Below are positions 1 through 6,356 of a DNA stretch of 16,064 bases, piece by piece. Position numbers and translations under genes: made by a program. This stretch comes from Candidatus Eiseniibacteriota bacterium (GTDB taxonomy: Bacteria; Arandabacterota; Arandabacteria; JAGLYR01): NCBI GenBank assembly GCA_023132135.1, contig JAGLYR010000087.1, positions 1-16,064 on the forward strand, given 5' to 3'. Position 1 is the stretch's first letter. Each line of letters begins with the position of its first letter. The notes below the pieces were generated by a model. It had not been told where the DNA came from, made no database searches, and worked only from the letters and a program-made list of their open reading frames with translations.

Positions 1-16
1 CCTGCGACACTCGCAG
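1..16 (-). terminator. Possible hairpin downstream of dnaK
   Basis: Bases 2-7 (CTGCGA) and 11-16 (TCGCAG) form a perfect 6-bp stem with a 3-base loop, 24 bp past the dnaK stop codon. On the minus strand this could be the stem of an intrinsic terminator, but any T-run would lie beyond the window edge, so the call is weak. Confidence 0.3.
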
Positions 17-39
17 CAGGGATTCATGAATAATCCAGG

Positions 40-1953
40 CTAATCGACGACTTCGAAGTCAGCGTCTACAGCTTCCTTCTCTTCTCTCTTTCCCGCCTGT
101 GCTTCGGCGCCCGGGGGTGCCTGTTCGCCCCCCTCTTCTCCGCCGGCACCAGCTCCTGCCTGCGAGTACATTGCTTGTGCTGCCTGGTGCCACACCTGCG
201 TGAGCGCCTCGGTGGCCGCCTTGATGCGGTTCGTATCGGAAGTCTTGAGCGCTTCCTTCACCTCGTCAACTGCCTTGCCCACCGTTTCCCTGGTCTGGGC
301 GTCCACCTTGTCCCCCAGCTCATTGAGCTGCTTCTCGGTCTGGTAGACAGTCTGATCCGCCTGGTTTCTTGCCTCCGCAACCTCTTTCTGGACTCGGTCC
401 TCTTCCGCGTTGGCCTCGGCATCCTTGACCATCTTCCCGATGTCCTGCTCGCTGAGTCCACTGGAAGCCTGGATCTTGATGGACTGTTCCTTGCCCGTCG
501 CCTTGTCCTTGGCGGACACCTGAAGAATACCGTTGGCGTCGATGTCGAAACTCACATCCACCTGTGGGATTCCGCGTGGTGCCATAGGAAGCCCCGTCAG
601 CTGGAACCGGCCGATCGTCTTGTTCCCGATGGCCATCGGACGCTCACCCTGGAGAACGTGGATATCCACCGTCGTCTGGCTATCCTGCGCTGTCGAGAAC
701 ACCTGGCCTTTCGAAGTCGGAATCGTCGTGTTCCTCTCAATGAGCCTCGTCATCACCCCACCCAGCGTCTCGATTCCCAGGGACAGAGGCGTGACGTCCA
801 GAAGTAGAACGTCCTGGACGTCTCCGGCGAGCACGGCCCCCTGGATCGCGGCGCCAACGGCAACGACCTCATCCGGATTCACACCCTTGTTCGGGTCCCT
901 GCCGAAGATGTTCCTGACGGTCTCCTGAACCTTGGGGATGCGTGTGCATCCTCCAACGAGGATGACCTCGTCGATATCCGAGGCCTGCAGCCCCGCATCC
1001 GCCAACGCTTTCTTGCAGGGCTCGACAGTGCGCTCGATCAGGCTGTCCACAAGCTGCTCGAACTTGGCGCGGGCAAGGTTAATGACCAGGTGCTTCGGTC
1101 CGTTGGCGTCGGCCGTAACGAACGGGAGATTGATACTGGTCTCCATCGTGGTCGAGAGTTCGCACTTCGCCTTCTCCGCAGCCTCCCTCAACCGCTGCAG
1201 CGCCATGGCATCCTTGGAGAGGTCAATTCCCTCCTGGCTCTTGAACTCCGCGACCATCCATTCGATGATTCGCTGGTCAAAGTCGTCGCCGCCAAGGTGG
1301 GTATCGCCATTGGTGGATTTCACCTCGAAGACGCCATCTCCAATATCGAGAATCGAGATGTCGAACGTTCCTCCACCCAGATCGTAGACGGCTATCTTTT
1401 CATTCTTCTTCTTGTCGAGACCGTAAGCCAGCGACGCGGCAGTGGGCTCGTTGATGATCCGCTTCACGTCCAGGCCCGCAATCCGGCCCGCATCCTTGGT
1501 CGCCTGCCGCTGGGAATCATTGAAGTATGCCGGTACGGTGACAACGGCCTCCGTCACCTTCTCGCCGAGATAATCCTCCGCTGTCTGGCGCATCTTCTGC
1601 AGCACCATCGCGGAAATCTCAGGCGGAGGCAGTTCCTTGTCCGCAGCCTTGACGATGACGCTTCCGGAACTGGACCGGCCCACCTCGTACGCCACGGTCC
1701 GCATTTCGCTCCCGACCTCGTCGTAGCCCCTGCCCATGAACCGCTTGATCGAGTAGATGGTGTTCTTCGGATTCGTGACCGCCTGTCGCTTGGCCACCTG
1801 CCCCACCAGCCGCTGTTCATCCTTCGCAAAGGCAACTATGGACGGGGTTGTCCTGTTTCCCTCCTGATTGGCGATGACCACGGGCTTGCCGCCCTCCATC
1901 ACCGCCACACAGGAATTCGTAGTCCCCAAATCAATCCCTATGACCTTGCCCAT
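40..1953 (-). CDS. dnaK: Molecular chaperone DnaK (Hsp70)
   Basis: This is a cytosolic ATP-dependent chaperone that binds and releases exposed hydrophobic segments of client proteins, normally with DnaJ and GrpE. The 637-residue product has the full Hsp70 layout. The phosphate-1 loop [10 protein letters not shown] lies near residues 6-15, phosphate-2 DLGGGTFD near 190, the adenosine motif VGGCTRIP near 335, and the interdomain linker [12 protein letters not shown] near 385. A substrate-binding domain, helical lid and Gly/Glu/Ala-rich tail ending in EVVD follow. I chose the ATG at 1953 because the protein then begins [10 protein letters not shown] as the family does, and an AGGGAGGG ribosome-binding site sits 7 nt upstream; an in-frame extension to 2004 is not family-like. 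It lies 190 bp downstream of hsp20 on the same strand, making a small heat-shock pair. No grpE or dnaJ is in the window, and no CIRCE (HrcA) operator is visible upstream. Identification is secure. Confidence 0.98.
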   Translation of the reverse strand: MGKVIGIDLGTTNSCVAVMEGGKPVVIANQEGNRTTPSIVAFAKDEQRLVGQVAKRQAVTNPKNTIYSIKRFMGRGYDEVGSEMRTVAYEVGRSSSGSVIVKAADKELPPPEISAMVLQKMRQTAEDYLGEKVTEAVVTVPAYFNDSQRQATKDAGRIAGLDVKRIINEPTAASLAYGLDKKKNEKIAVYDLGGGTFDISILDIGDGVFEVKSTNGDTHLGGDDFDQRIIEWMVAEFKSQEGIDLSKDAMALQRLREAAEKAKCELSTTMETSINLPFVTADANGPKHLVINLARAKFEQLVDSLIERTVEPCKKALADAGLQASDIDEVILVGGCTRIPKVQETVRNIFGRDPNKGVNPDEVVAVGAAIQGAVLAGDVQDVLLLDVTPLSLGIETLGGVMTRLIERNTTIPTSKGQVFSTAQDSQTTVDIHVLQGERPMAIGNKTIGRFQLTGLPMAPRGIPQVDVSFDIDANGILQVSAKDKATGKEQSIKIQASSGLSEQDIGKMVKDAEANAEEDRVQKEVAEARNQADQTVYQTEKQLNELGDKVDAQTRETVGKAVDEVKEALKTSDTNRIKAATEALTQVWHQAAQAMYSQAGAGAGGEEGGEQAPPGAEAQAGKREEKEAVDADFEVVD

Positions 1954-2079
1954 CCTGTATCCCTCCCTGATTTTCCGAGCCTCAAGCATGATCTCACAGA
2001 TCACCCGGCAGTATGTACAATGAATCCGGGTTCTGTCGACCAGAGAATTGACATACCAAACCAGAAATCGCGCGCTATG

Positions 2080-2114
2080 CCCTCGTCCCCGGCCATTTCC
2101 ACCGGGGACAAGGG
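2080..2114 (-). promoter_or_regulatory. Strong hairpin in the hsp20-dnaK intergenic region
   Basis: Bases 2080-2092 and 2102-2114 are inverted repeats (13 positions, 12 exact). In the minus-strand RNA the one mismatch becomes a U-G wobble, giving a 13-bp stem rich in G-C pairs with a 9-base loop. A second hairpin (2112-2116 with 2121-2125, 4-base loop) shares bases 2112-2114, so the two cannot both form completely. No T-run follows, so it does not look like a standard intrinsic terminator. It could stabilise the hsp20 message end, attenuate read-through into dnaK, or be an unrelated repeat. The structure is seen directly; its role is inferred. Confidence 0.5.
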
Positions 2115-2143
2115 CTCAGCAGCCCGCGCTTGTGCGACCGCAG

Positions 2144-2584
2144 CTACTTGATCTCTACCGGAATCTGCTTCAGCTCCGGCGCTTCGATCTTCGGCAGGAC
2201 AACACTGAGAATGCCGTCCTTGTACTCCGCTTCCACATCGTCCGCCTTGACCCCCTCGGGGAGAGCAAAGCGTCTCTCGAACCGCCCGTACCGTCCCTCG
2301 ATTCGCCGGTACTTCCCGTTCTGGTCCTCACCTTCCCACTTCCGCTCACCCCGGAGAACCAACTCGCCGTCGTCGAACACGACTTGGATATCCTCCTTCT
2401 TCATCCCCGGCAGCTCCGCTTTGAGCTCATACGCGCTGTCCTTCTCTGCCACGTCCACACACGGCATCCAGGCACGGTCCTCAGAGGAACCCACGCCCCG
2501 CCCCGACTGGAACATGTCGTCGAAGAATCGATCGAATTCGTCACTATGAGCCAATCCGAACCTCGGTCTCCATCTCACCAGCAT
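2144..2584 (-). CDS. Small heat shock protein, Hsp20/alpha-crystallin family
   Basis: This is an ATP-independent holdase expected to form cytosolic oligomers and keep unfolding proteins soluble for refolding by DnaK. The 146-residue product has a short N-terminal region with aromatic and acidic residues (1-38). An alpha-crystallin domain follows from about residue 40 to 133, including ELPGMKKEDI near 57-66 and the conserved GILSV strand at 124-128. The C-terminal I-P-V anchoring motif is at 141-143. Length is typical for bacterial class A sHsps. I chose the ATG at 2584 because an AGGAGGTG ribosome-binding site ends 6 nt upstream; the longer in-frame reading to 2632 would start inside the probable promoter. 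Pairing with downstream dnaK fits a joint stress response. The family call is secure; a specific symbol (hsp20, ibpA, hspA) is not justified from sequence alone. Confidence 0.95.
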   Translation of the reverse strand: MLVRWRPRFGLAHSDEFDRFFDDMFQSGRGVGSSEDRAWMPCVDVAEKDSAYELKAELPGMKKEDIQVVFDDGELVLRGERKWEGEDQNGKYRRIEGRYGRFERRFALPEGVKADDVEAEYKDGILSVVLPKIEAPELKQIPVEIK

Positions 2585-2602
2585 CTCAAACACCTCCTGA
2601 TT

Positions 2603-2632
2603 AGTATGACGATTGCCAACAGAACTTGTCAA
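2603..2632 (-). promoter_or_regulatory. Putative sigma-70-type promoter for hsp20
   Basis: On the minus strand a perfect TTGACA (2632-2627) is followed after 18 bp by CATACT (2608-2603), a 4-of-6 match to TATAAT. A start about 7 nt further would fall near 2596, at the edge of the ribosome-binding site, giving an unusually short leader of about 12 nt. An alternative -10-like TACAAT lies at 2714-2709 without a convincing -35. No CIRCE, HAIR or clear sigma-32 consensus was seen. Confidence 0.4.
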
Positions 2633-2876
2633 TGACCGATCTCACCCATACTCCTAAGCATCTTGCGTGCCAAAACGATCGTGCGCAGGCAACCGGGCAA
2701 ACATCCGGATTGTATCCTATTGAGTCACAACATAGTAGGGCATTTCCGCCAGAGATCTTTTCCATCAATATGGCCGGGTGTCTCCGAATGACATTCTCCC
2801 ATGCCTGCCACAATAGCAGTACTGCTGCGACGGAATGGCACATATCATGCCAGTTCGGCAGTCATTCTGTCTATCG

Positions 2877-2946
2877 CCAAGGAAAAGGGCATGAGAACAA
2901 GTCCCTAGTGCGTAGTCCCTAGTACCTGGTCCAAGGAAAAGGGCAT
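2877..2946. repeat. Nested short direct repeats
   Basis: CCAAGGAAAAGGGCAT occurs exactly twice, at 2877-2892 and 2931-2946. Between the copies AGTCCCTAGT occurs twice with a 14-bp period (2900-2909, 2914-2923). Neither pair belongs to a gene. The arrangement looks like duplication around a small inserted repeat, though no transposase or clear terminal inverted repeats are present. Confidence 0.7.
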
Positions 2947-2972
2947 TGGAGGGGTTGAAACCCCCGGAGGGG

Positions 2973-3000
2973 AAAAAGGGCGACCCGCCGGGTCCGCCCC
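2973..3000 (-). terminator. Probable intrinsic terminator after the acyl-CoA synthetase gene
   Basis: Read on the minus strand, this site forms a GC-rich stem (GGGCG pairs with CGCCC, then ACCC pairs with GGGT across a one-base bulge, 3-base loop) followed directly by TTTTT. It lies about 80 nt past the synthetase stop codon and fits a rho-independent terminator for the gcv-to-synthetase unit. Its GGCGGACCCGGCGGGTCGCC-like core resembles a GC-rich dispersed repeat that I associate with many uncultured bacterial genomes, so it may be a repeat that also works as a terminator. Confidence 0.55.
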
Positions 3001-3005
3001 TACGG

Positions 3006-3045
3006 GTCACTCTGTCACACCGTCACCTCGTCACCCTGTCACGCA
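3006..3045. repeat. Five-unit 8-bp tandem repeat GTCACNNN
   Basis: GTCAC begins at 3006, 3014, 3022, 3030 and 3038, exactly every 8 bp, with three variable bases after each (TCT, ACC, CTC, CCT, GCA). On the minus strand it reads as successive GTGAC units. It lies between the synthetase stop codon and the terminator-like hairpin. The strict period with a fixed 5-bp core and variable 3-bp remainder is seen directly; its function is unknown. Confidence 0.8.
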
Positions 3046-3079
3046 CTCGCCACGTCGCCGTTTAGTCAGCAGTTCCTGG

Positions 3080-5221
3080 TTACTCCGGAGCTTCGATGCG
3101 GATTCTGGCATCGACCACTCGCGAGTACGACGGGTCATGGCATGCCATGAAAGGATTGATATCCAGCTCGGCGATCTCCTGGAAATCCATCACCATCTGG
3201 GACACTCGGTGGAGTACTTCGACAACCAGCGGAAGATCCACGCCTTGTTCGCCCCGAACCCCCTTGAGCAGCGGAAGTCCCTTGACCGACTCCACCATCT
3301 CCCAGGCGTCGACATCCGTGACAGGAACAGGTCGGAAGACAACGTCCTTGAAAACCTCGACGTAACGCCCCCCCAACCCGAACATGAGAAGGGGGCCAAA
3401 GAGCGGATCCGAGCTCATTCCAATGATGACCTCCTGCCCGCGAGTGGTCATCTCCTGGACAACAAAGCCCTCCAGCTCCGACAGCAGGCCGTGGGACTCG
3501 AGATTCTCTCCGATCTGCTTCACGGCCGCCGACACGTCATCTTCGCTTCGAAGATCCAGCGCCACGGCTCCCACATCCGACTTGTGCACGATGCCACGGC
3601 CGGCGGCCTTCACCGCGACGGGGAACCCGAGACTGCGGGCCAGTGCGCCTGTGTCCCCGGCTTCACGGGCCTGCCCCATGCGACACGTTGGAATCCCGTA
3701 GGCCTTCAGCAGATCGAACACATCGCCCATCATCAGGAAACCTCCGCCGTCCTTCTTCGCTGCCGCCATGATCTCGGCCGACCTTTCCCGATCCACATCG
3801 AAAACCGGGACCACTCCTTCCGGGCGCCTTCGGAGCTGGCTGTACTTGCAGAGGTCGAAGCACGTACGGGCCGCAGGTTCCGGGAAGAAGAACAGCGGCG
3901 GATGATCCGGCAACTTCTCCTGCAGCTGTTCGTAGAATTCCTCCAGAGCCATGAAGACTCCAACTACGGGTTTCTTGTGACGGCGCGTCACTTCCGTGAC
4001 CGCTGTTGCCACATCCGTGGGATTGATCATTGTGGGCGGCACGAAAATGACCATCACAATATCCACTTCCGGATCCTGAAGAACCAGCTCCAGGCAGACA
4101 CGGTAGGTCTGGTGGTTCGCACTGGCGATCATGTCCACCGGATTGAGAACGCTTGCTTCCGCTGGAAGGATTTTCGACAGCTGCTTGCTGGTCTCATCTG
4201 TCAGCCGGGCCATTTCCAGCCCATACTCCTCGCACGCATCCGTCGCAAGAATAGCCGGCCCCCCCGCATTGGTCAGAATGCAGATCCGATTCCCGTCCGG
4301 CAGCGGACAGCGTGTGAATGCCTGGATAGTGTTGAACATCTCCTCGATCGAGCGGGCTCGCAGGACGCCACATTGATTCAGCAGAGCATCGATGGCAACG
4401 TCCCTTCCTGCAAGGGCCCCCGTGTGCGATGAGGCTGCTCTGGCGCCGGCCTCGGACCTGCCGGACTTGACCACTACCAGGGGTTTCTTGCGAGCAATCC
4501 TTCGAGCCAACACCGTGAATACGCGGGGATCCCCAAAGGACTCCAGATACAGGGCAATCACCCGAGTTCCGGGGTCATCTTCCCAGTAGGCCAGGAGATC
4601 GTTGCCCGCAATGTCCGCCTTGTTCCCCACCGAGGCGAAGAAGGAAAACCCTATGTTCATCTCCCGAGCCACGTTCAGAATCGCCACTCCCAGAGCACCG
4701 GACTGGGACATGAAGGCCACATCACCCGGTGGCGGATGCGTTGGTGAGAAAGTGGCATGGAGCGCGATTTCGGGATCGGCATTGAACACGCCCATGCAGT
4801 TGGGGCCGATCATGGACATGCCGTAACTCCGAACCTGCTCCAGGAGCCTCTGTTCCCTCTCAATCCCTTCGCCTCCGACCTCCTTGAAACCGGCACTGAT
4901 GACCACCAATCCCCCGACCCCCTTCTCCCCACACTCATCCACAACTCCGGGGACCTTATCCTTGGGGACCACGATTATGGCCAGATCCACTGGATCCGGG
5001 ACGTCCAGCACCGACGGATAGCATTTGAAGGAGTGAATGGCCTCGGCGAAGGGGTTAATCGGAAACAGCTTCCCGCTGAAACCGAAGGTGACGAGATTGT
5101 CCAGAATCTGGTACCCAATCGAGCCTGTACCTCTCGATGCGCCGATCACAGCCACCGAGGATGGCTTGAAAATCACGTCGAGCCGTTTGGATCCGTTCCC
5201 TTCACCATTCTGGCTACTCAT
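3080..5221 (-). CDS. NDP(ADP)-forming acyl-CoA synthetase, fused alpha-beta
   Basis: The likely reaction is acyl-CoA + ADP + phosphate to acid + CoA + ATP, conserving the thioester energy at the end of a fermentation; the reverse, acid-activating direction is also possible. The 713-residue protein begins with a Rossmann CoA-binding domain (VAVIGASRGTGSIG, residues 23-36). Succinyl-CoA-ligase-like domains follow, with SQSGALG at 172-178 and SSHTGALAG around 264-272, whose His266 matches the phosphohistidine of the acetate-CoA ligase (ADP-forming) alpha subunit. An ATP-grasp beta part covers roughly 500-710 and includes VHKSDVGAV near 543, containing the second phosphotransfer histidine. Alpha and beta are separate proteins in some archaea and fused here. 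The ATG at 5221 has a GAGGAG site 5 nt upstream and lies 16 bp after the preceding stop, so it is probably co-transcribed. Substrate (acetyl, propionyl or branched acyl) cannot be read from sequence; a protein-acetyltransferase role is unlikely because no GNAT domain is present. Confidence 0.92.
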   Translation of the reverse strand: MSSQNGEGNGSKRLDVIFKPSSVAVIGASRGTGSIGYQILDNLVTFGFSGKLFPINPFAEAIHSFKCYPSVLDVPDPVDLAIIVVPKDKVPGVVDECGEKGVGGLVVISAGFKEVGGEGIEREQRLLEQVRSYGMSMIGPNCMGVFNADPEIALHATFSPTHPPPGDVAFMSQSGALGVAILNVAREMNIGFSFFASVGNKADIAGNDLLAYWEDDPGTRVIALYLESFGDPRVFTVLARRIARKKPLVVVKSGRSEAGARAASSHTGALAGRDVAIDALLNQCGVLRARSIEEMFNTIQAFTRCPLPDGNRICILTNAGGPAILATDACEEYGLEMARLTDETSKQLSKILPAEASVLNPVDMIASANHQTYRVCLELVLQDPEVDIVMVIFVPPTMINPTDVATAVTEVTRRHKKPVVGVFMALEEFYEQLQEKLPDHPPLFFFPEPAARTCFDLCKYSQLRRRPEGVVPVFDVDRERSAEIMAAAKKDGGGFLMMGDVFDLLKAYGIPTCRMGQAREAGDTGALARSLGFPVAVKAAGRGIVHKSDVGAVALDLRSEDDVSAAVKQIGENLESHGLLSELEGFVVQEMTTRGQEVIIGMSSDPLFGPLLMFGLGGRYVEVFKDVVFRPVPVTDVDAWEMVESVKGLPLLKGVRGEQGVDLPLVVEVLHRVSQMVMDFQEIAELDINPFMACHDPSYSRVVDARIRIEAPE

Positions 5222-5237
5222 CGCATCTCCTCTTCAC

Positions 5238-6356
5238 CTAGCCTGACTCGATGTTGCTTCTGGGTACCAGAGCCCGGCTGCCGTCATCGAAGGTCAGCTC
5301 TACAACCCGGACCCTCGCCTCCGTTTCGATCTGAACCGGGCTGCGGGGAAGCGCTGTCACCGTCCCCACCCGTCCGAGGAAAGGTACCCTGGCACCGCGG
5401 ACACGGGTCCCGATCTTCAGGGAGATACCCATCGCACGGACGGATTCCCCGCCCTCTCCCGGCCGCTCGGACGAGATCACAACCTCCGGCCGAATCACAC
5501 CCGCCCGGATCTGGGTTTTCCCGTTGAGGGACGCCCTGCAACCATTCTTCGACTCCAGGAGCCTGAACGTCCTCTCGGCCATCGGCACATCTCCGAAGCC
5601 CTCGGTGACGACAAGGGTCGTGGTCACAGCCTCTCCACCGGTAATGGCGCTCCCCAGGTCATACCCCAGAAGATCCCGAAGGTCGGAATCGGTGATGCTC
5701 CCCACGACAAGCCCCCGCACTCCCAGATACGCAGCGCGCTCAATGCAACCCGGCATAAGACCGCGACCAGCGACGATCACCTGTCCCCGGTGCGATTCGT
5801 CCAGTCTGCCCGGATCCAGCCGTTCATCGGGACCCGGCCCCACGATGGCCAGATTGCCCCACACCTCTCCCCCAACTCCGAAAATCCCCTGAACCAATGT
5901 TGCCCGCGCCTCTATCTCCGCTCCCTCGCCGGGAAACACATCGACGATCTCTCCGTCCAGGTACGCCGCCACTTCCACCTGGATGGGTACTCCCCGGATC
6001 ACAACCTGCCCGGTCACCGTGGAGATCGATTCCACATGCCCCGAGACCGGTGAGGTGCATTTGGACCTGAACAGGCCCCAAAAACCGGACGACCGGCCCA
6101 GAATCTCTCCCCCCGTGACAGCATCGCCTTCCCTCTTCAGGAGTGCCCGCTCGATGGCCTCCGGCGCGATCCCCAAGAGAGCCGCTACATTTACGACCCG
6201 GGCAACACCCGGCAGCTCCGCCCGCGCAAGAACCGTGTCTCTCTCCACGCTCTGGTTCTTCCTGACCAGCACGGTCCCCTTTACGGGTAGCCGCCGTTGG
6301 CGGCGGAGCCGCACCCCCTCGGCAACTGTCAGGCCCTGCGTGTAAGTCTCAGCCAT
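5238..6356 (-). CDS. Uncharacterised MutL-adjacent protein with barrel-sandwich and KOW-like segments
   Basis: I cannot name this 372-residue protein. No signal peptide or membrane segment is visible, so it is probably cytosolic. The N-terminal third contains two segments like halves of a lipoyl/barrel-sandwich fold: LPVKGTVLVRKNQSV (23-37) and SPVSGHVESISTVTGQVVI (102-120), the second with no lipoyl lysine. Then come GIFGVGGEVWG (157-167), an alpha/beta stretch GLVVGSITDSDL (215-226), EGFGDVPM (252-259), NGKTQIRAGVIRPEVVI (278-294) and a C-terminal KOW/SH3-like barrel (315-370). The glycine-rich motifs look like conserved family positions rather than random sequence. I chose the ATG at 6356, which overlaps the mutL stop by 8 bp and has AGGA just upstream; a frame extension to 6434 would run deep into mutL. 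Translational coupling to mutL suggests a partner or adaptor in the same process. RnfC-like or biotin-carrier-like roles were considered but lack cofactor motifs. Confidence 0.85.
   Translation of the reverse strand: MAETYTQGLTVAEGVRLRRQRRLPVKGTVLVRKNQSVERDTVLARAELPGVARVVNVAALLGIAPEAIERALLKREGDAVTGGEILGRSSGFWGLFRSKCTSPVSGHVESISTVTGQVVIRGVPIQVEVAAYLDGEIVDVFPGEGAEIEARATLVQGIFGVGGEVWGNLAIVGPGPDERLDPGRLDESHRGQVIVAGRGLMPGCIERAAYLGVRGLVVGSITDSDLRDLLGYDLGSAITGGEAVTTTLVVTEGFGDVPMAERTFRLLESKNGCRASLNGKTQIRAGVIRPEVVISSERPGEGGESVRAMGISLKIGTRVRGARVPFLGRVGTVTALPRSPVQIETEARVRVVELTFDDGSRALVPRSNIESG

Larger units (their letters stand above)
2585..3079. other. Gene-free, repeat-rich intergenic region
   Basis: No credible coding sequence lies here; the short open frames in it are low-complexity translations of repeats. 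Reading from low to high coordinates it holds the hsp20 promoter, a 12-bp perfect palindrome AGCAGTACTGCT (2815-2826), a 16-bp direct repeat (2877-2892 and 2931-2946), a 10-bp duplication (2900-2909 and 2914-2923), a terminator-like hairpin (2973-3000) and five GTCACNNN units (3006-3045). The clustering of several unrelated repeat types suggests a site where short mobile or amplifying repeats accumulate between transcription units. Confidence 0.7.

Noticed and set aside
2048-2080. Plus-strand promoter starting with TTGACA at 2048
   Set aside because: No suitable -10 box lies 16-18 bp downstream, and a plus-strand transcript would be antisense to hsp20 with no gene to serve.
1954-2143. CIRCE (HrcA) operator before dnaK
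   Set aside because: No TTAGCACTC-N9-GAGTGCTAA or near match was found in this gap or upstream of hsp20.
2765-3010. 81-residue minus-strand frame in the repeat region
   Set aside because: It translates the terminator-like hairpin and short direct repeats and has no domain or ribosome-binding site.
3006-3045. CRISPR array
   Set aside because: Units are 8 bp with 3-bp variable parts, far from CRISPR repeat and spacer sizes, and no cas genes are present.
3137-4432. 431-residue open frame on the plus strand opposite the acyl-CoA synthetase
   Set aside because: This is the complement of a well-supported gene in GC-rich DNA; no domain, ribosome-binding site or neighbour supports it.
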